Notes: generated by a model from the letters alone, not told the origin. DNA of 64,000 bases from Pseudodesulfovibrio portus (GCF_026000375.1 NZ_AP026708.1:312501-376500); one strand, 5' to 3'; shown: positions 25,619 to 34,911, numbered from the stretch's first letter. Made by a program: numbers and translations.

Positions 25619-26224
25619 CTAGATTTTCTGCCTGTGGACCAGGGACTGCTTGAGCGTCTCCTTGTCCATGAACTTGACTTCCGCACCGATGGGGATGCCC
25701 TGGGCCAAACGGCTGACGGATACGCCCGGAAACTCGGTCTCAACCAGATTCTTGATGTAGGAGGCCGTTGCCTCGGCGTCCAGCGTCGCGCCCAGCGCCA
25801 AAATCATCTCGCTGATCCCGCCTTCGGACAGACGGCTGCGCAGCCGGTCCACCTCGAGCTGGGAGGGGTCAACCCCGTCCAGAGGCGACAGCAGGCCGCC
25901 AAGGACGAGATACTTGCCGCGATACACGCCCATGTCCTCCATGGCCAGCAACGCGTCCCATTCGGGCACCACGCAGAGCTGCGCGTCGTCCCGCGAGGGG
26001 TCCGCGCAGATGGCGCACGGGCTGGATTCGGCCAGGCAGGCGCACTGCTCGCACAGGCAGAGCCGCTCGCGCAACTCTATGATAGACTGGCCCACGCCGC
26101 CCGCTTTCTCACGCGGCATCTTGAGCAGGGTCAAGGCGATGCGAAGCGCGGACTTGGGGCCGATGCCCGGCAGTCCGGAGAGTTGGTCGACCACTTCCTT
26201 GAGCGGTCCGGGGAGATTCTGCAA
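25619..26224 (-). CDS. recR: Recombination mediator RecR
   Basis: 201 residues from the TTG at 26224, which has AGGAG six bases upstream and gives the usual RecR length. The longer frame to 26308 would start inside a repeat element. Features are the helix-hairpin-helix LSGLPGIGPKSALRIALTLL, a zinc-finger CEQCACLAESSPCAICADPSRD (C-x2-C...C-x2-C) near 54-72, and a Toprim domain with VLGGLLSPLDGVDPSQL. RecR works with RecF/RecO to load RecA on gapped DNA. It is conserved beside ybaB and dnaX; here a palindromic element has entered between ybaB and recR. Confidence 0.94.
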   Translation of the reverse strand: MQNLPGPLKEVVDQLSGLPGIGPKSALRIALTLLKMPREKAGGVGQSIIELRERLCLCEQCACLAESSPCAICADPSRDDAQLCVVPEWDALLAMEDMGVYRGKYLVLGGLLSPLDGVDPSQLEVDRLRSRLSEGGISEMILALGATLDAEATASYIKNLVETEFPGVSVSRLAQGIPIGAEVKFMDKETLKQSLVHRQKI

Positions 26225-26262
26225 AGGCGACTCCTGGAAGTCCGTTGAAAACAATGAAGAAT

Positions 26263-26388
26263 CAGACTGTTCGAAAATGGTGAAATGCAAGGCGCAAAAA
26301 AAGTTCAAGGCCGAAGCGTACTCCCCGTACGCGAGGGTTTGGACTTTTTTTGCAGCAACGCAGCAGATCGCCGTTTATCAACAGTCTG
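26263..26388. repeat. Dispersed palindromic element, copy B
   Basis: Outer arms CAGACTGTT (26263-26271) and AACAGTCTG (26380-26388) pair perfectly. In the reverse orientation relative to copy A it has box 2 as TGCAAGGCGC (26286-26295) and box 1 as GCAACGCAGCA (26355-26365), 59 bases apart. Between them is an AAAAAAAGT-CAA/TTG-ACTTTTTTT stem and a GCGTAC...GTACGC centre. It ends exactly one base before the ybaB stop codon. Confidence 0.75.
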
Positions 26389-26700
26389 CTAAAACATGCC
26401 CGGAATGGACATGCCGCCGGTCACGCCCTTCATGGCCTCTTCCATCATGTCCTTGGACTTCTTGATGGCCTCGTTCGCAGCAGTCATGACCAGGTCCTGG
26501 AGCATTTCCACATCCCCGGCTTCCATGACGGATTCCTCGATGACCACGGCGGTGATCTCCTGGGCGCCGGTGCACTTGACCGTGACCATGCCGCCGCCGC
26601 TGGTGGCTGCGACTTCCTTGGTCTTGAGTTCTTCCTGGGCCTGGGTCATCTTGCGCTGCATGACCTGCGCCTGGCGGATCATCTCGTTCATGCCTTTCAT
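26389..26700 (-). CDS. ybaB: YbaB/EbfC family nucleoid-associated protein
   Basis: 103 residues with AGGAGA upstream. Typical sequence: MKGMNEMIRQAQVMQRKMTQ, a central KTKEVAATSGGGMVTVKCTGAQEI strand region and a Gly/Met-rich end (EAMKGVTGGMSIPGMF). It binds DNA as a dimer and is nearly always placed between dnaX and recR, as here. Co-transcription with dnaX is likely (21 bases apart). Confidence 0.94.
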   Translation of the reverse strand: MKGMNEMIRQAQVMQRKMTQAQEELKTKEVAATSGGGMVTVKCTGAQEITAVVIEESVMEAGDVEMLQDLVMTAANEAIKKSKDMMEEAMKGVTGGMSIPGMF

Positions 26701-26721
26701 TATATTCTCCTGGAATAGCTG

Positions 26722-28536
26722 TTATTGTTTGCGATGACTGACGGAAACCATCTGCGCGCTGAAGGTCTCCATGACCTTGTTCACGCCGGGATGTTTTTCC
26801 GCCTCCTCCATAAGCTGCCTGTTCGATTTGGGGACCTCGATATCGCCTGTTTCCACACGAACATCAACCGTCTGGCCGAAATATTCCTTTGTCAGGGAAC
26901 CCAGGGCGGCCATCGTCTGCTTGTCGGTCAGTTGAACGCAATGGGTCCTGGACCTGCAGGTCACCACCAACTCGTTTCCCGACATGTCGCCCTTGGCCAG
27001 GTGCAGCATGCCGACCTGGACACCTGCCGCGCCGTTGCGCTGTTCCACGAACTTGAGAAACCCGTCCCAATCACGCGGTCCGGCCGGAGCCGGTACCGGC
27101 GGCTCGGTCATGGGCGTGGCCTCCGAGGGAACAACAGGATCGGGGTCCTGCGTCATCGGAGCCTGTGGCGCGGACGGCCGGACAGGCGGGGGAGTCGGCC
27201 TGGTCGGCGGCGCGGGCCGCTGAGCGGGTTGTTGCTCAGGTGGCGGCGTCTGCTGCGGCCTGGGCGGTGGCGGCGGTGAAAATCCTTGCGGCTGCGACCC
27301 CATGCCGCCCTGCCCCTGCATGGAGCCCGGCGACGGGCCGCCTGCCATCCCCCCTGTTGGTCCGCCCTGCCCGCCGGTCATGGGGCGCTGAGGCGTCCGC
27401 CCGCCCTGCACGGGCGCGGCGGAAACGTTCTCCAGTTTGATCAGGTCCGGCAGGCTGGTCAGGTTGAGCAGCAGCAGTTCCAGGGCCAAGGCCGGTTCCA
27501 GGCTGGTCATGACCTTGCGCTGGCCGTCCAGGGTCATCTGCCAACAGGCATGGATATGGGTAGGCTCGAAACGTCCCGCCCAGTCCATCCAGCCGGCGGC
27601 CTCCTCCCCGGACAGGCCGAGCAGCGGCAGCGCGGCCTCGCCCGCCTGCCTGAGCAGAAACATGTTTCGCCAGCAGCTCGTCAATTCGCGCAGGAAGAAC
27701 CCGAGGTCCAGCCCCTGGTCCAGCACCTGCCTGAGCACCTGGCCCACGGCCACGAGGTCGCGGCTGTGCATGGCCTCCATGAGGCCGAAAAAGACATCCT
27801 GTCCCGCCAGGCCGAGGAATCCGCGCACGTCCTCTTCCTTGAGCACGTCCTCGCCCATGGCCAGGGCCTGGCCGAGGAGGGACATGGAATCGCGCACGCT
27901 GCCCGCGCCGCGCTTGGCGATGATCTGGAGCGCGCCCGGCTCGAACTTGAGGGACTCGGCGTCCATTATCTTTTCCAAGTGGGTCACCAGCTCGCCCTGG
28001 GGCAGCATCTTGAAGGTGTAATGCTGGCACCGGCTGATGATGGTGGCCGGGAACTTGTGATGCTCGGTGGTGGCCATGATGAAGGTGGCGCGCGGCGGCG
28101 GCTCCTCAAGGGTCTTGAGCAGCGCGTTGAACGCCTCCTTGGTCAGCATGTGCGCTTCGTCGATGATGAAGACCTTGTAGCGGCACTCGACGGGTGCGTA
28201 GCCGATGTCCTCTTTCAAACGGCGGGCGTCGTCGATGCCGCGGTTGGACGCACCGTCGATCTCGATGACGTCCACCGCCACCCCGGCGGTGATCTGGCGG
28301 CAGTTGTCGCACTTGTTGCACGGCTCGGCCGTGGGCGCGTTCACGCAGTTGAGGGCCTTTGCGAAGATACGGGCGATGGTGGTCTTGCCCACGCCGCGCG
28401 TGCCGGAAAAGAGATAGGCGGGCGCGATCTTGTCCTGGGCGGCGGCCCGGGACAGGATGGCCTTGATGGCGGCCTGCCCGGCCACGTCGGCGAAAGTCTG
28501 GGGCCGGTACTTGGCAGTGAGATTGGATGTGCTCAT
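26722..28536 (-). CDS. dnaX: DNA polymerase III subunit gamma/tau
   Basis: 604 residues from the ATG at 28536 (MSTSNLTAKYRPQTF); the open frame upstream to 28608 is not conserved. The AAA+ clamp-loader ATPase has Walker A SGTRGVGKTTIA (about 43-54), a zinc module with C-x8-C-x2-C-x2-C spacing (CVNAPTAEPCNKCDNC), DEAHMLT and SRC sensor motifs. Residues about 370-495 are an unusually Pro/Gly/Gln-rich linker, followed by a tau-type C-terminal domain. It loads the beta clamp and couples polymerase to helicase. No A-rich slippery site for a gamma/tau frameshift is visible. Confidence 0.94.
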   Translation of the reverse strand: MSTSNLTAKYRPQTFADVAGQAAIKAILSRAAAQDKIAPAYLFSGTRGVGKTTIARIFAKALNCVNAPTAEPCNKCDNCRQITAGVAVDVIEIDGASNRGIDDARRLKEDIGYAPVECRYKVFIIDEAHMLTKEAFNALLKTLEEPPPRATFIMATTEHHKFPATIISRCQHYTFKMLPQGELVTHLEKIMDAESLKFEPGALQIIAKRGAGSVRDSMSLLGQALAMGEDVLKEEDVRGFLGLAGQDVFFGLMEAMHSRDLVAVGQVLRQVLDQGLDLGFFLRELTSCWRNMFLLRQAGEAALPLLGLSGEEAAGWMDWAGRFEPTHIHACWQMTLDGQRKVMTSLEPALALELLLLNLTSLPDLIKLENVSAAPVQGGRTPQRPMTGGQGGPTGGMAGGPSPGSMQGQGGMGSQPQGFSPPPPPRPQQTPPPEQQPAQRPAPPTRPTPPPVRPSAPQAPMTQDPDPVVPSEATPMTEPPVPAPAGPRDWDGFLKFVEQRNGAAGVQVGMLHLAKGDMSGNELVVTCRSRTHCVQLTDKQTMAALGSLTKEYFGQTVDVRVETGDIEVPKSNRQLMEEAEKHPGVNKVMETFSAQMVSVSHRKQ

Positions 28537-28585
28537 TGGCTCGCTGGGGCTTGGGGCGCGGAAGCTCCGTCCTGCATGAAAACGG

Positions 28586-28626
28586 AACAAAACGGGGAAA
28601 CCCGACATTCCGCGCCGGATTTCCCC
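28586..28626 (-). terminator. Rho-independent terminator after ilvE
   Basis: On the minus strand GGGGAAA...TTTCCCC (with inner CCG/CGG pairs) is followed by GTTTTGTT. It lies 46 bases after the ilvE stop and before dnaX. Confidence 0.65.
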
Positions 28627-28671
28627 ATTACTATCAGATCACGTTCTGACTTTCTAGACTTTCTATCAAAG

Positions 28672-29598
28672 CTATTTGACGGAATAGCGATGCAGCCAGC
28701 TCTCGTAGTCCGGGTTCTCACCCTTGACGATCTTGAAGTATTCGGTCTGCAACAGCTTGGCCACGGGACCGGCCTTGCCGTCGCCGATCCGGCGGCGATC
28801 CACGGAGCTGATGGGCGTGAGCTCGGCGGCGGTGCCGGTGAAGAACACCTCGTCGGCGATGTAGAGCATGTCGCGGGTGAGGGGTTCCTCGCGCACTTCG
28901 TACCCGAGGTCGCCCGCCAGGGTAATGATGGAGTCGCGGGTCAGGCCGCCCAGCACGCCGTCCTGGTGCGGTGTGTATATGATATCGCCCCGGACCATGA
29001 AGATGTTTTCGCCCGAGCCCTCGGATACGTGGCCGGTGGTGTCGAGCAGGATGGCCTCATCGTAGCCGTCGGCCACGGCCTCGGTCTTGGCCAGCACGGA
29101 GTTGACGTAGTTGCCGCACGCCTTGGACTTGGTCATCATGACATTGACGTGGTGGCGGTTGTAGGTGGAGCACTTGACGTTGATGCCCTTCTCCAGGGCC
29201 TCTTCACCCAGGTACGCGCCCCAGGGCCAGCAGGCGATGATGGTGCGGATGGGATTGTCGCCGGGGTGCACGCCCATGGCGCCGTCGCCGATGAAGATCA
29301 GCGGACGGACATAGGCGCCGGCCAGGTTGTTGCGCTTGAGGGTCTCCACGGCGGCCTCGGTCAGCTCCTCGGCGGAATACGGGACCGTGAGGCCCAGAAT
29401 CTTGGCGGAGTTGACCAGGCGGACCATGTGTTCCTCGAGACGGAACACCTCGGAGGAGCCGTCTGCGCACTCGTAGGCCCGGATGCCTTCGAACACGCCC
29501 GCGCCGTAATGCAGTGTATGTGTCAGGACATGGACATTCGCCTCGTCCCAGGGAACTTGTTCGCCGTCAAACCAGATGGTTTCGGATTTCTGAACCAT
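28672..29598 (-). CDS. ilvE: Branched-chain amino acid aminotransferase
   Basis: 308 residues with AAGGAG upstream. Fold-type IV PLP enzyme: opening KSETIWFDGEQVPWDEANVHVLTHTLHYGAGVFEGIRAY, PLP lysine in SKACGNYVNS near 158, and the signature EAILLDTTGHVSEGSGENIF. It transfers the amino group between glutamate and branched 2-oxoacids, the last step of Val, Leu and Ile synthesis. Length matches IlvE. It forms a single gene with its own terminator; D-amino-acid aminotransferase or ADC lyase are unlikely given the length and opening. Confidence 0.93.
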   Translation of the reverse strand: MVQKSETIWFDGEQVPWDEANVHVLTHTLHYGAGVFEGIRAYECADGSSEVFRLEEHMVRLVNSAKILGLTVPYSAEELTEAAVETLKRNNLAGAYVRPLIFIGDGAMGVHPGDNPIRTIIACWPWGAYLGEEALEKGINVKCSTYNRHHVNVMMTKSKACGNYVNSVLAKTEAVADGYDEAILLDTTGHVSEGSGENIFMVRGDIIYTPHQDGVLGGLTRDSIITLAGDLGYEVREEPLTRDMLYIADEVFFTGTAAELTPISSVDRRRIGDGKAGPVAKLLQTEYFKIVKGENPDYESWLHRYSVK

Positions 29599-29747
29599 TG
29601 ATGGACTCCTTATGGATTTACGGCCGTGGGCCGTGGGATACAGGATCGGAACAAGGACGCTAAAAAAAACTTGTCATGAGGTCAAGACATACCGGGAAAG
29701 CCGCACCCTCTCTCTTTGTCCGCCGCACAATTTCACCGAATTTCATT

Positions 29748-29776
29748 TTGACAGCGCACACCGCTGAGAGTAAGCA
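29748..29776 (+). promoter_or_regulatory. Possible promoter of the aminotransferase-hom operon
   Basis: TTGACA at 29748-29753 with a weak TAAGCA 17 bases downstream, 42 bases before the start codon of the 29818 gene. The -35 element is perfect but the -10 is poor. Confidence 0.35.
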
Positions 29777-29817
29777 AATTTGATTGTACAGCTATATTAT
29801 TGAGGAGAGTTACCGTC

Positions 29818-31029
29818 ATGTCCAAGTTTGCGAGAGTCGATCGACTGCCCCCCTATGTGTTCGCCCAGGTCAATGAACTCAAGATGAAGATGCGCCACGC
29901 AGGCGCAGACATCATCGACCTGGGCATGGGCAATCCCGATGTGCCCACCCCCAAGCCCATTCTCGACAAGCTGGCAGAAGCGGCATACAAGCCCGGCAAC
30001 TCCAAGTATTCGGCATCAAAGGGCATCAAGGGTCTGCGCAAGGCCGTCCGCGACTGGTACTACCGCCGCTATGACGTGTCCCTGGACCGCAACCAGGAGA
30101 TATGCGTCACCATGGGTGCCAAGGAAGGGCTCGCCCACCTGGCCCTGGCCATGCTCACGCCCGGCGACGTGGTCCTCGCCCCGGACCCGGCCTACCCCAT
30201 CCACCCTTACGCTTCCATCATCGCGGGCGCGGACGTGCGCCGCGTGCCCATCGGACCGGGCCAGGATTTCTTCGAGAACCTGGAGACCGCGGTCACGCAC
30301 ACCTGGCCCAAGCCCAAACTGCTGATCATCAATTTCCCGCATAACCCGACCACCCAGTGCGTCGAGTTGGACTTCTTCCAGCGCATCGTGGACTTTGCCA
30401 AGGAGCATTCCCTGTACGTCATCCACGACCTGGCCTACGCGGACTTCGTGTTCGACGGCTACCAGGCGCCAAGCTTCATGCAGGCCGACGGGGCCAAGGA
30501 AGTGGGCGTGGAGTTCTTCTCCATGACCAAGAGCTATTCCATGGCCGGCATGCGCGTGGGCTTCTGCGTGGGCAATCCGGAAATGGTCCAGGCCCTGACC
30601 CGCATCAAGTCCTATCTCGACTACGGCATCTACCAGCCCATCCAGATCGCGGCGGCCTGCGCCCTCAATGGCGACCTGGACCCGGACCCCAAGTTCACCC
30701 AGGAAGACATGGACAAGGCGGTCAAGGACATCATGGCCGTCTACACCGATCGCCGCGACGCCCTGTGCGAGGGCCTCAACCGCATCGGATGGGAAGTGAC
30801 CCCGCCCAAGGCGACTATGTTCCTGTGGGCAGCCATCCCCGAAGAATTCAAGAACATGGGGAGTGTTGAATTCTCGAAAATGCTCCTGCAGGAAGCTGAA
30901 GTTGCTGTCTCCCCCGGCCTCGGTTTTGGGCAATACGGCGACGATCACGTCCGTTTCAGCTTCGTGGAAAACCGCCATCGCACCAACCAGGCTGTCCGAA
31001 ATCTACGAAAATTTTTCGCAAAAGGATAA
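29818..31029 (+). CDS. Class I/II aminotransferase (AlaC / LL-diaminopimelate aminotransferase-like)
   Basis: 403 residues from the ATG at 29818, chosen for the AGGAGAG directly upstream. Fold-type I PLP enzyme: [37 protein letters not shown] with the PLP-binding Asn, [12 protein letters not shown], the PLP lysine in [15 protein letters not shown] near 237, and the substrate Arg in VRFSFVEN. Close relatives are called alanine transaminase AlaC or aspartate/diaminopimelate aminotransferase. Its place three bases before homoserine dehydrogenase suggests a role in aspartate-family amino acids, but the substrate is not certain. Confidence 0.83.
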   Translation: MSKFARVDRLPPYVFAQVNELKMKMRHAGADIIDLGMGNPDVPTPKPILDKLAEAAYKPGNSKYSASKGIKGLRKAVRDWYYRRYDVSLDRNQEICVTMGAKEGLAHLALAMLTPGDVVLAPDPAYPIHPYASIIAGADVRRVPIGPGQDFFENLETAVTHTWPKPKLLIINFPHNPTTQCVELDFFQRIVDFAKEHSLYVIHDLAYADFVFDGYQAPSFMQADGAKEVGVEFFSMTKSYSMAGMRVGFCVGNPEMVQALTRIKSYLDYGIYQPIQIAAACALNGDLDPDPKFTQEDMDKAVKDIMAVYTDRRDALCEGLNRIGWEVTPPKATMFLWAAIPEEFKNMGSVEFSKMLLQEAEVAVSPGLGFGQYGDDHVRFSFVENRHRTNQAVRNLRKFFAKG

Positions 31030-31032
31030 GTC

Positions 31033-32328
31033 ATGGACGTAATAAGACTCGGCCTCGGCGGCTTCGGCACTGTCGGCTCGGGCCTGGCGAAGATACTTGA
31101 TTCAAACAAAGAACGCATTGAAAAGAGGCTCGGAAAAAGGCTCGAAATCACGACGGTCCTGGTTCGGGACCTGAACAGGAAACGGGCCTTCGAACTCGGC
31201 CCCGACGTCACCTTCACCGACGATCTCTCGGCGCTCGTCAACGGCGACGTGGATATCGTCGTGGAGCTCATGGGCGGCCTGGACACGGCCAAGGAACTCA
31301 TCCTCAACGCCTTCTCCAAGGGCAAGCACGTGGTCACGGCCAACAAGCACCTGCTGGCCGAACATGGACTAGAACTCTTCGACGCGGCCCGGGCCAACAA
31401 CGCTGGCCTCATGTTCGAGGCCAGCTGCGCTGGCGGCATCCCCATCGTCCAGACCCTCAAGGAGAGCCTGGCGGGCGATGAAATCATCAAGATGCTCGGC
31501 ATAATGAACGGCACGGCCAACTACATCCTGTCCGAGATGACCACCAAGGGCATGGACTTCGCATCGGCCCTGGCCGACGCCCAGGACCTTGGCTACGCCG
31601 AGGCCGACCCGACCTTCGACATCGAGGGCTTCGACACGGCCCACAAGCTGTGCGTGCTCATCCGCATGGCCTACGGCGTGGACTACCCCCTGGCGGACAT
31701 TCCCATCCAGGGCATCACCGGCGTGACCCCCATGGACATCGAATTCGCCCGCGAATTCGGATACCGGATCAAGCTGCTGGCCCATGTGGAAAACGTGCGC
31801 GGCAGGCTGGAGGCCGGGGTCCACCCCGCCCTGGTGCCGTACACCTATCTGCTGGCCCGGGTGGGCGGCAACTACAACGCCGTGCGGTTGGAAGGCAACG
31901 CCGTGGGACCGATCATGCTCCACGGCCAGGGCGCGGGCGACCTGCCCACGGGCAGCGCCGTGCTGGCCGACATCATGAACCTCGTGCGCAAGATGAACGA
32001 CGGCTGCTCGCGGCCGGACAACACCGGCTTCGGCAACGACCCCATCGTCAAGGCGGACATCCTGCCCCCCGAGGAGTCGGAATCCAAATACTACTTCCGG
32101 TTCACCGTTTCCGACCGAACCGGGGTCATGGCCGCCATCACCCGATCCATGGCCGACCACGGCATATCCATTGCCCAGGCCGTGCAGAAGGGAGAGGCCG
32201 GTGCCGAAGGCGTCCCCCTGGTCATCATCTCCCACGAGACCCCGGCCAAGGCCGTGGACGACATGATCAGTGAAATGGACGCCATGGACTTCACCGTGGA
32301 ACCGTGCGTCAAATTCAGAATCCTCTAG
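31033..32328 (+). CDS. hom: Homoserine dehydrogenase
   Basis: 431 residues, AAGGAT before the ATG. N-terminal NAD(P)-binding GLGGFGTVGSGLAKIL (residues 7-22), VNGDVDIVVELMGGLDTAKELIL, TANKHLLAEHG with catalytic lysine near 105, FEASCAGGIPIVQTL and GIMNGTANYILSEM, then a C-terminal ACT domain (about 350-431) that usually gives threonine feedback inhibition. It reduces aspartate semialdehyde to homoserine. It lies between an aminotransferase and a phosphoglycerate-mutase-like gene that may supply the next step. Confidence 0.95.
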   Translation: MDVIRLGLGGFGTVGSGLAKILDSNKERIEKRLGKRLEITTVLVRDLNRKRAFELGPDVTFTDDLSALVNGDVDIVVELMGGLDTAKELILNAFSKGKHVVTANKHLLAEHGLELFDAARANNAGLMFEASCAGGIPIVQTLKESLAGDEIIKMLGIMNGTANYILSEMTTKGMDFASALADAQDLGYAEADPTFDIEGFDTAHKLCVLIRMAYGVDYPLADIPIQGITGVTPMDIEFAREFGYRIKLLAHVENVRGRLEAGVHPALVPYTYLLARVGGNYNAVRLEGNAVGPIMLHGQGAGDLPTGSAVLADIMNLVRKMNDGCSRPDNTGFGNDPIVKADILPPEESESKYYFRFTVSDRTGVMAAITRSMADHGISIAQAVQKGEAGAEGVPLVIISHETPAKAVDDMISEMDAMDFTVEPCVKFRIL

Positions 32329-32341
32329 CCATTTATCATAT

Positions 32342-33538
32342 ATGAAACTGCTCTATCTCATCGCCGACGGCATGGGCGGCCGGCCCCTTGACGAACTGGG
32401 CGGCAAGACCACCATGGAAGCCGCTCACACGCCCAACATGGACGAACTGGCCAAAACCGGCGTCATGGGGCGTGCCCAGACCGTGCCCGGAACCATGCCG
32501 CCGGGCTCGGATGTGGCCAACATGGCCCTGCTGGGCTTTGATCCGGCCAAATACCACACAGGGCGCGGCCCCATCGAGGCAGCGGCCCAGGGACTCGAGC
32601 TGGACCCGGACGATCTGGTCTGGCGGCTCAACCTGGTCACCGTGTCGAAATTGACCATCGACGGGCACATGCGCGACTACTCGTCCGGCCACATCGCCAC
32701 CGAGGTCTCAACGCCCATCGTCGAAGCCCTGCAGGACAAGCTGGGCAACGACATGTACACCTTTTATCCGGGCGTACAGTACCGCCACCTGCTCGTGCAG
32801 CACGGCGGGGCGCTGACCGATGACGCAGGCCTGCTCATCAGCCCGCCCCACGACATCACGGACAAGCCCATCAAGCTCGACCTGCGCACCCTTTCCAGGA
32901 GCCCGTTCCTGTGGGACCTCGTGTTCGAGGCCAAGGAAGTGCTCGACGACCGTTCGATCAACCGGTCCCGGGCCAACACCATCTGGCCGTGGGGCCAGGG
33001 CCGCCCGCTCATCCTGCCGGATTTCAAGGAAACCTACGGACTCTCCGGCGCGGTCATCTCCGCAGTGGACCTGATCAAGGGACTCGGCAATGCCTCGAAC
33101 ATGACCGTCATCGACGTGGAAGGGGCCACCGGCCTGCTGGACACCAACTACCAGGGCAAGGTTGATGCCGCCCTCAAATTCCTGGAGGAAAACGACTTCG
33201 TCTTCGTCCACCTGGAAGGACCGGACGAATGCGGCCACGGCGGCAACGCCCATGAAAAGGTCGAGGCCATCAGCCGTTTCGACGCCCGCGTGGTCGCTCC
33301 CCTGCGAGAGGCCCTCAAGGACCAGGATACGGCCTGGATCGTCACCTGCGACCATTTCACGCCTATTGCGGAGCGCACCCACACCCGCGACGCGGTACCG
33401 TTCATCCTCAATGGTCCGGGGTGCGAACCGTCCGGCATCGACACCTTCAGCGAACAGACCGCCGACTCCACCGGCCTCAGGCTGGACAACGGCTTTGAAC
33501 TGCTCGAGTTCGCCCTGGAAAAATTCGGAATGAAGTAA
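32342..33538 (+). CDS. Archaeal-type cofactor-independent phosphoglycerate mutase family protein, possible homoserine kinase
   Basis: 398 residues from the ATG at 32342. Alkaline-phosphatase superfamily with metal-site motifs LIADGMGGRP, PPGSDVANMALLGFDP (Ser nucleophile region), GPDECGHGGN and CDHFTPIAERTHTRDAVPF. The family is apgM, which interconverts 3- and 2-phosphoglycerate. The gene starts 13 bases after hom. I recall that relatives of this family encoded with threonine genes have been proposed to phosphorylate homoserine, so this may be the homoserine kinase. Sequence alone cannot decide between the two roles. Confidence 0.8.
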   Translation: MKLLYLIADGMGGRPLDELGGKTTMEAAHTPNMDELAKTGVMGRAQTVPGTMPPGSDVANMALLGFDPAKYHTGRGPIEAAAQGLELDPDDLVWRLNLVTVSKLTIDGHMRDYSSGHIATEVSTPIVEALQDKLGNDMYTFYPGVQYRHLLVQHGGALTDDAGLLISPPHDITDKPIKLDLRTLSRSPFLWDLVFEAKEVLDDRSINRSRANTIWPWGQGRPLILPDFKETYGLSGAVISAVDLIKGLGNASNMTVIDVEGATGLLDTNYQGKVDAALKFLEENDFVFVHLEGPDECGHGGNAHEKVEAISRFDARVVAPLREALKDQDTAWIVTCDHFTPIAERTHTRDAVPFILNGPGCEPSGIDTFSEQTADSTGLRLDNGFELLEFALEKFGMK

Positions 33539-33954
33539 TGGCAAAAAAGGAATTCCCCACTCCGGACTGCTGGTATTCGCACTTCATCTCCTATGGGGAG
33601 ACCGACGCCATGGGCGTTGTCTACCACGCAGAATATCTGCACCTCTTCGAACGGTCCCGGTCCAAGTTCATCCGCGAATCCGGCATGAGCTACCGCGAAA
33701 CCGAGGAGCGCGGCATCATGCTGCCCGTGCGCGAGGCCTCTTGTCGCTACCGCGTTCCCATGGTCTATGACCAGGAAATCCTGGTCCACGTGGGCATCTC
33801 CAAATGGGGACGCGCCTCCGTGGATTTCACCTACGAGATATGGGACAGGGACAAGAAGACGCTTCACGCCACCGGGCGCACTGGCCACGCCTGTACGGAC
33901 AAGTCGGGCAAACCGGTCCGCATTCCTGATTGGTTGAAAGAGATGTTCAACTAA
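33538..33954 (+). CDS. YbgC/FcbC-type acyl-CoA thioesterase
   Basis: 138 residues; the start overlaps the stop of the previous gene (TAATG), so translation is coupled. Hotdog-fold 4-hydroxybenzoyl-CoA-type thioesterase: YGETDAMGVVYHAEYLHLFERSRSKFI at residues 17-43 carries the catalytic Asp, followed by the PVREASCRYRVPMVYDQEI strand segment. It hydrolyses acyl-CoA thioesters; the physiological acyl group is unknown. A place at the end of a threonine/phosphoglycerate unit does not explain its role. Confidence 0.88.
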   Translation: MAKKEFPTPDCWYSHFISYGETDAMGVVYHAEYLHLFERSRSKFIRESGMSYRETEERGIMLPVREASCRYRVPMVYDQEILVHVGISKWGRASVDFTYEIWDRDKKTLHATGRTGHACTDKSGKPVRIPDWLKEMFN

Positions 33955-34037
33955 TCTTCTGACTTTAAAAGATAAATTTCACACCCTGTATTCAAACAAC
34001 TGTTTACATTCCGCCATTCATCTGGCAGTTTTCCCCC

Positions 34038-34823
34038 ATGCGACTCGACGTTCACGCTCATGCGTTCCATCCAAAAATCGCCCACAAAGTTGTGGCCCAG
34101 CTGGAAGAACACTACGCCATCAAACCCGTGGGCACAGGCAAGGCCGACGACCTGGTCGCCCGGCTCGACAAGGCAGGGCTGGACAAGGCCGTGGTCCTGA
34201 CAGCGGCCACTTCTCCCGACCAGGTGGTCCCGGCCAACAACTGGGCCATCGGGCTCAAGCGGTCCGAACCCCGTTTCATCCCCTTCGGCACGGTCCACCC
34301 CGGATACGACCGCATAGAGGAGGAACTGGACAGGCTGGAAGAAAACGGCATCAAGGGCCTCAAGTTCCATGCCGACTTCCAGGGGTACCGCATGGACGAC
34401 GAGTCCCTTTACCGGGTGATGGAAATGGTAGGCGACCGATTCGTCTGCATGTTCCACGTGGGCGACACGCTGCCCCCCGAAGAGAACCCCTCCTGCCCGA
34501 AAAAAATGGCCGCCCTGCGCAAGGCCTTTCCCGGCCCGGTCATGATCGCAGCCCACATGGGCGGCTATCAGCACTGGGAATATGCCCTGGAACACCTGGC
34601 TGGCACCGACGTGTTCGTGGATTGCTCCAGCGTATTCGACTTTGTCGACGACTATCAGCTCGGCCGACTGTTCAACGGATTCGACAGGGAACACATCCTG
34701 TTCGGATCGGATTACCCGCTCTTTGACGCGGAGGCTGAGATACAGGCAGTATCCCGTCGCCTGGGGATGAATGACAGCCGGCTCGACGAGCTGCTGAGCT
34801 TGGCCGGAAACCTTTTCGAGTAG
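34038..34823 (+). CDS. Amidohydrolase family protein
   Basis: 261 residues. Metal-dependent TIM-barrel hydrolase of the amidohydrolase-2 type: MRLDVHAHAFHPKIA opening with the H-x-H metal site, GIKGLKFHADFQGYRMDD (Lys/His), AAHMGGYQHWEYALE (His) and ILFGSDYPLFDAEAEI (metal Asp). Related enzymes are decarboxylases and lactonases; no substrate can be inferred. It stands alone between the threonine cluster and a small lipoprotein. Confidence 0.83.
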   Translation: MRLDVHAHAFHPKIAHKVVAQLEEHYAIKPVGTGKADDLVARLDKAGLDKAVVLTAATSPDQVVPANNWAIGLKRSEPRFIPFGTVHPGYDRIEEELDRLEENGIKGLKFHADFQGYRMDDESLYRVMEMVGDRFVCMFHVGDTLPPEENPSCPKKMAALRKAFPGPVMIAAHMGGYQHWEYALEHLAGTDVFVDCSSVFDFVDDYQLGRLFNGFDREHILFGSDYPLFDAEAEIQAVSRRLGMNDSRLDELLSLAGNLFE

Positions 34824-34911
34824 CTGCGCGAATTTGCCGATTTGCTATTGATAAAATCCATGGTCAGACGGTATGGTGTCCACACTTTCCAACCTAATCC
34901 GGGGACACGAG

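Noticed and set aside
26722-28536. Possible programmed frameshift in dnaX giving gamma and tau
   Set aside because: I looked for an A-rich slippery heptamer on the coding strand and saw none; the frame is open to the tau end.
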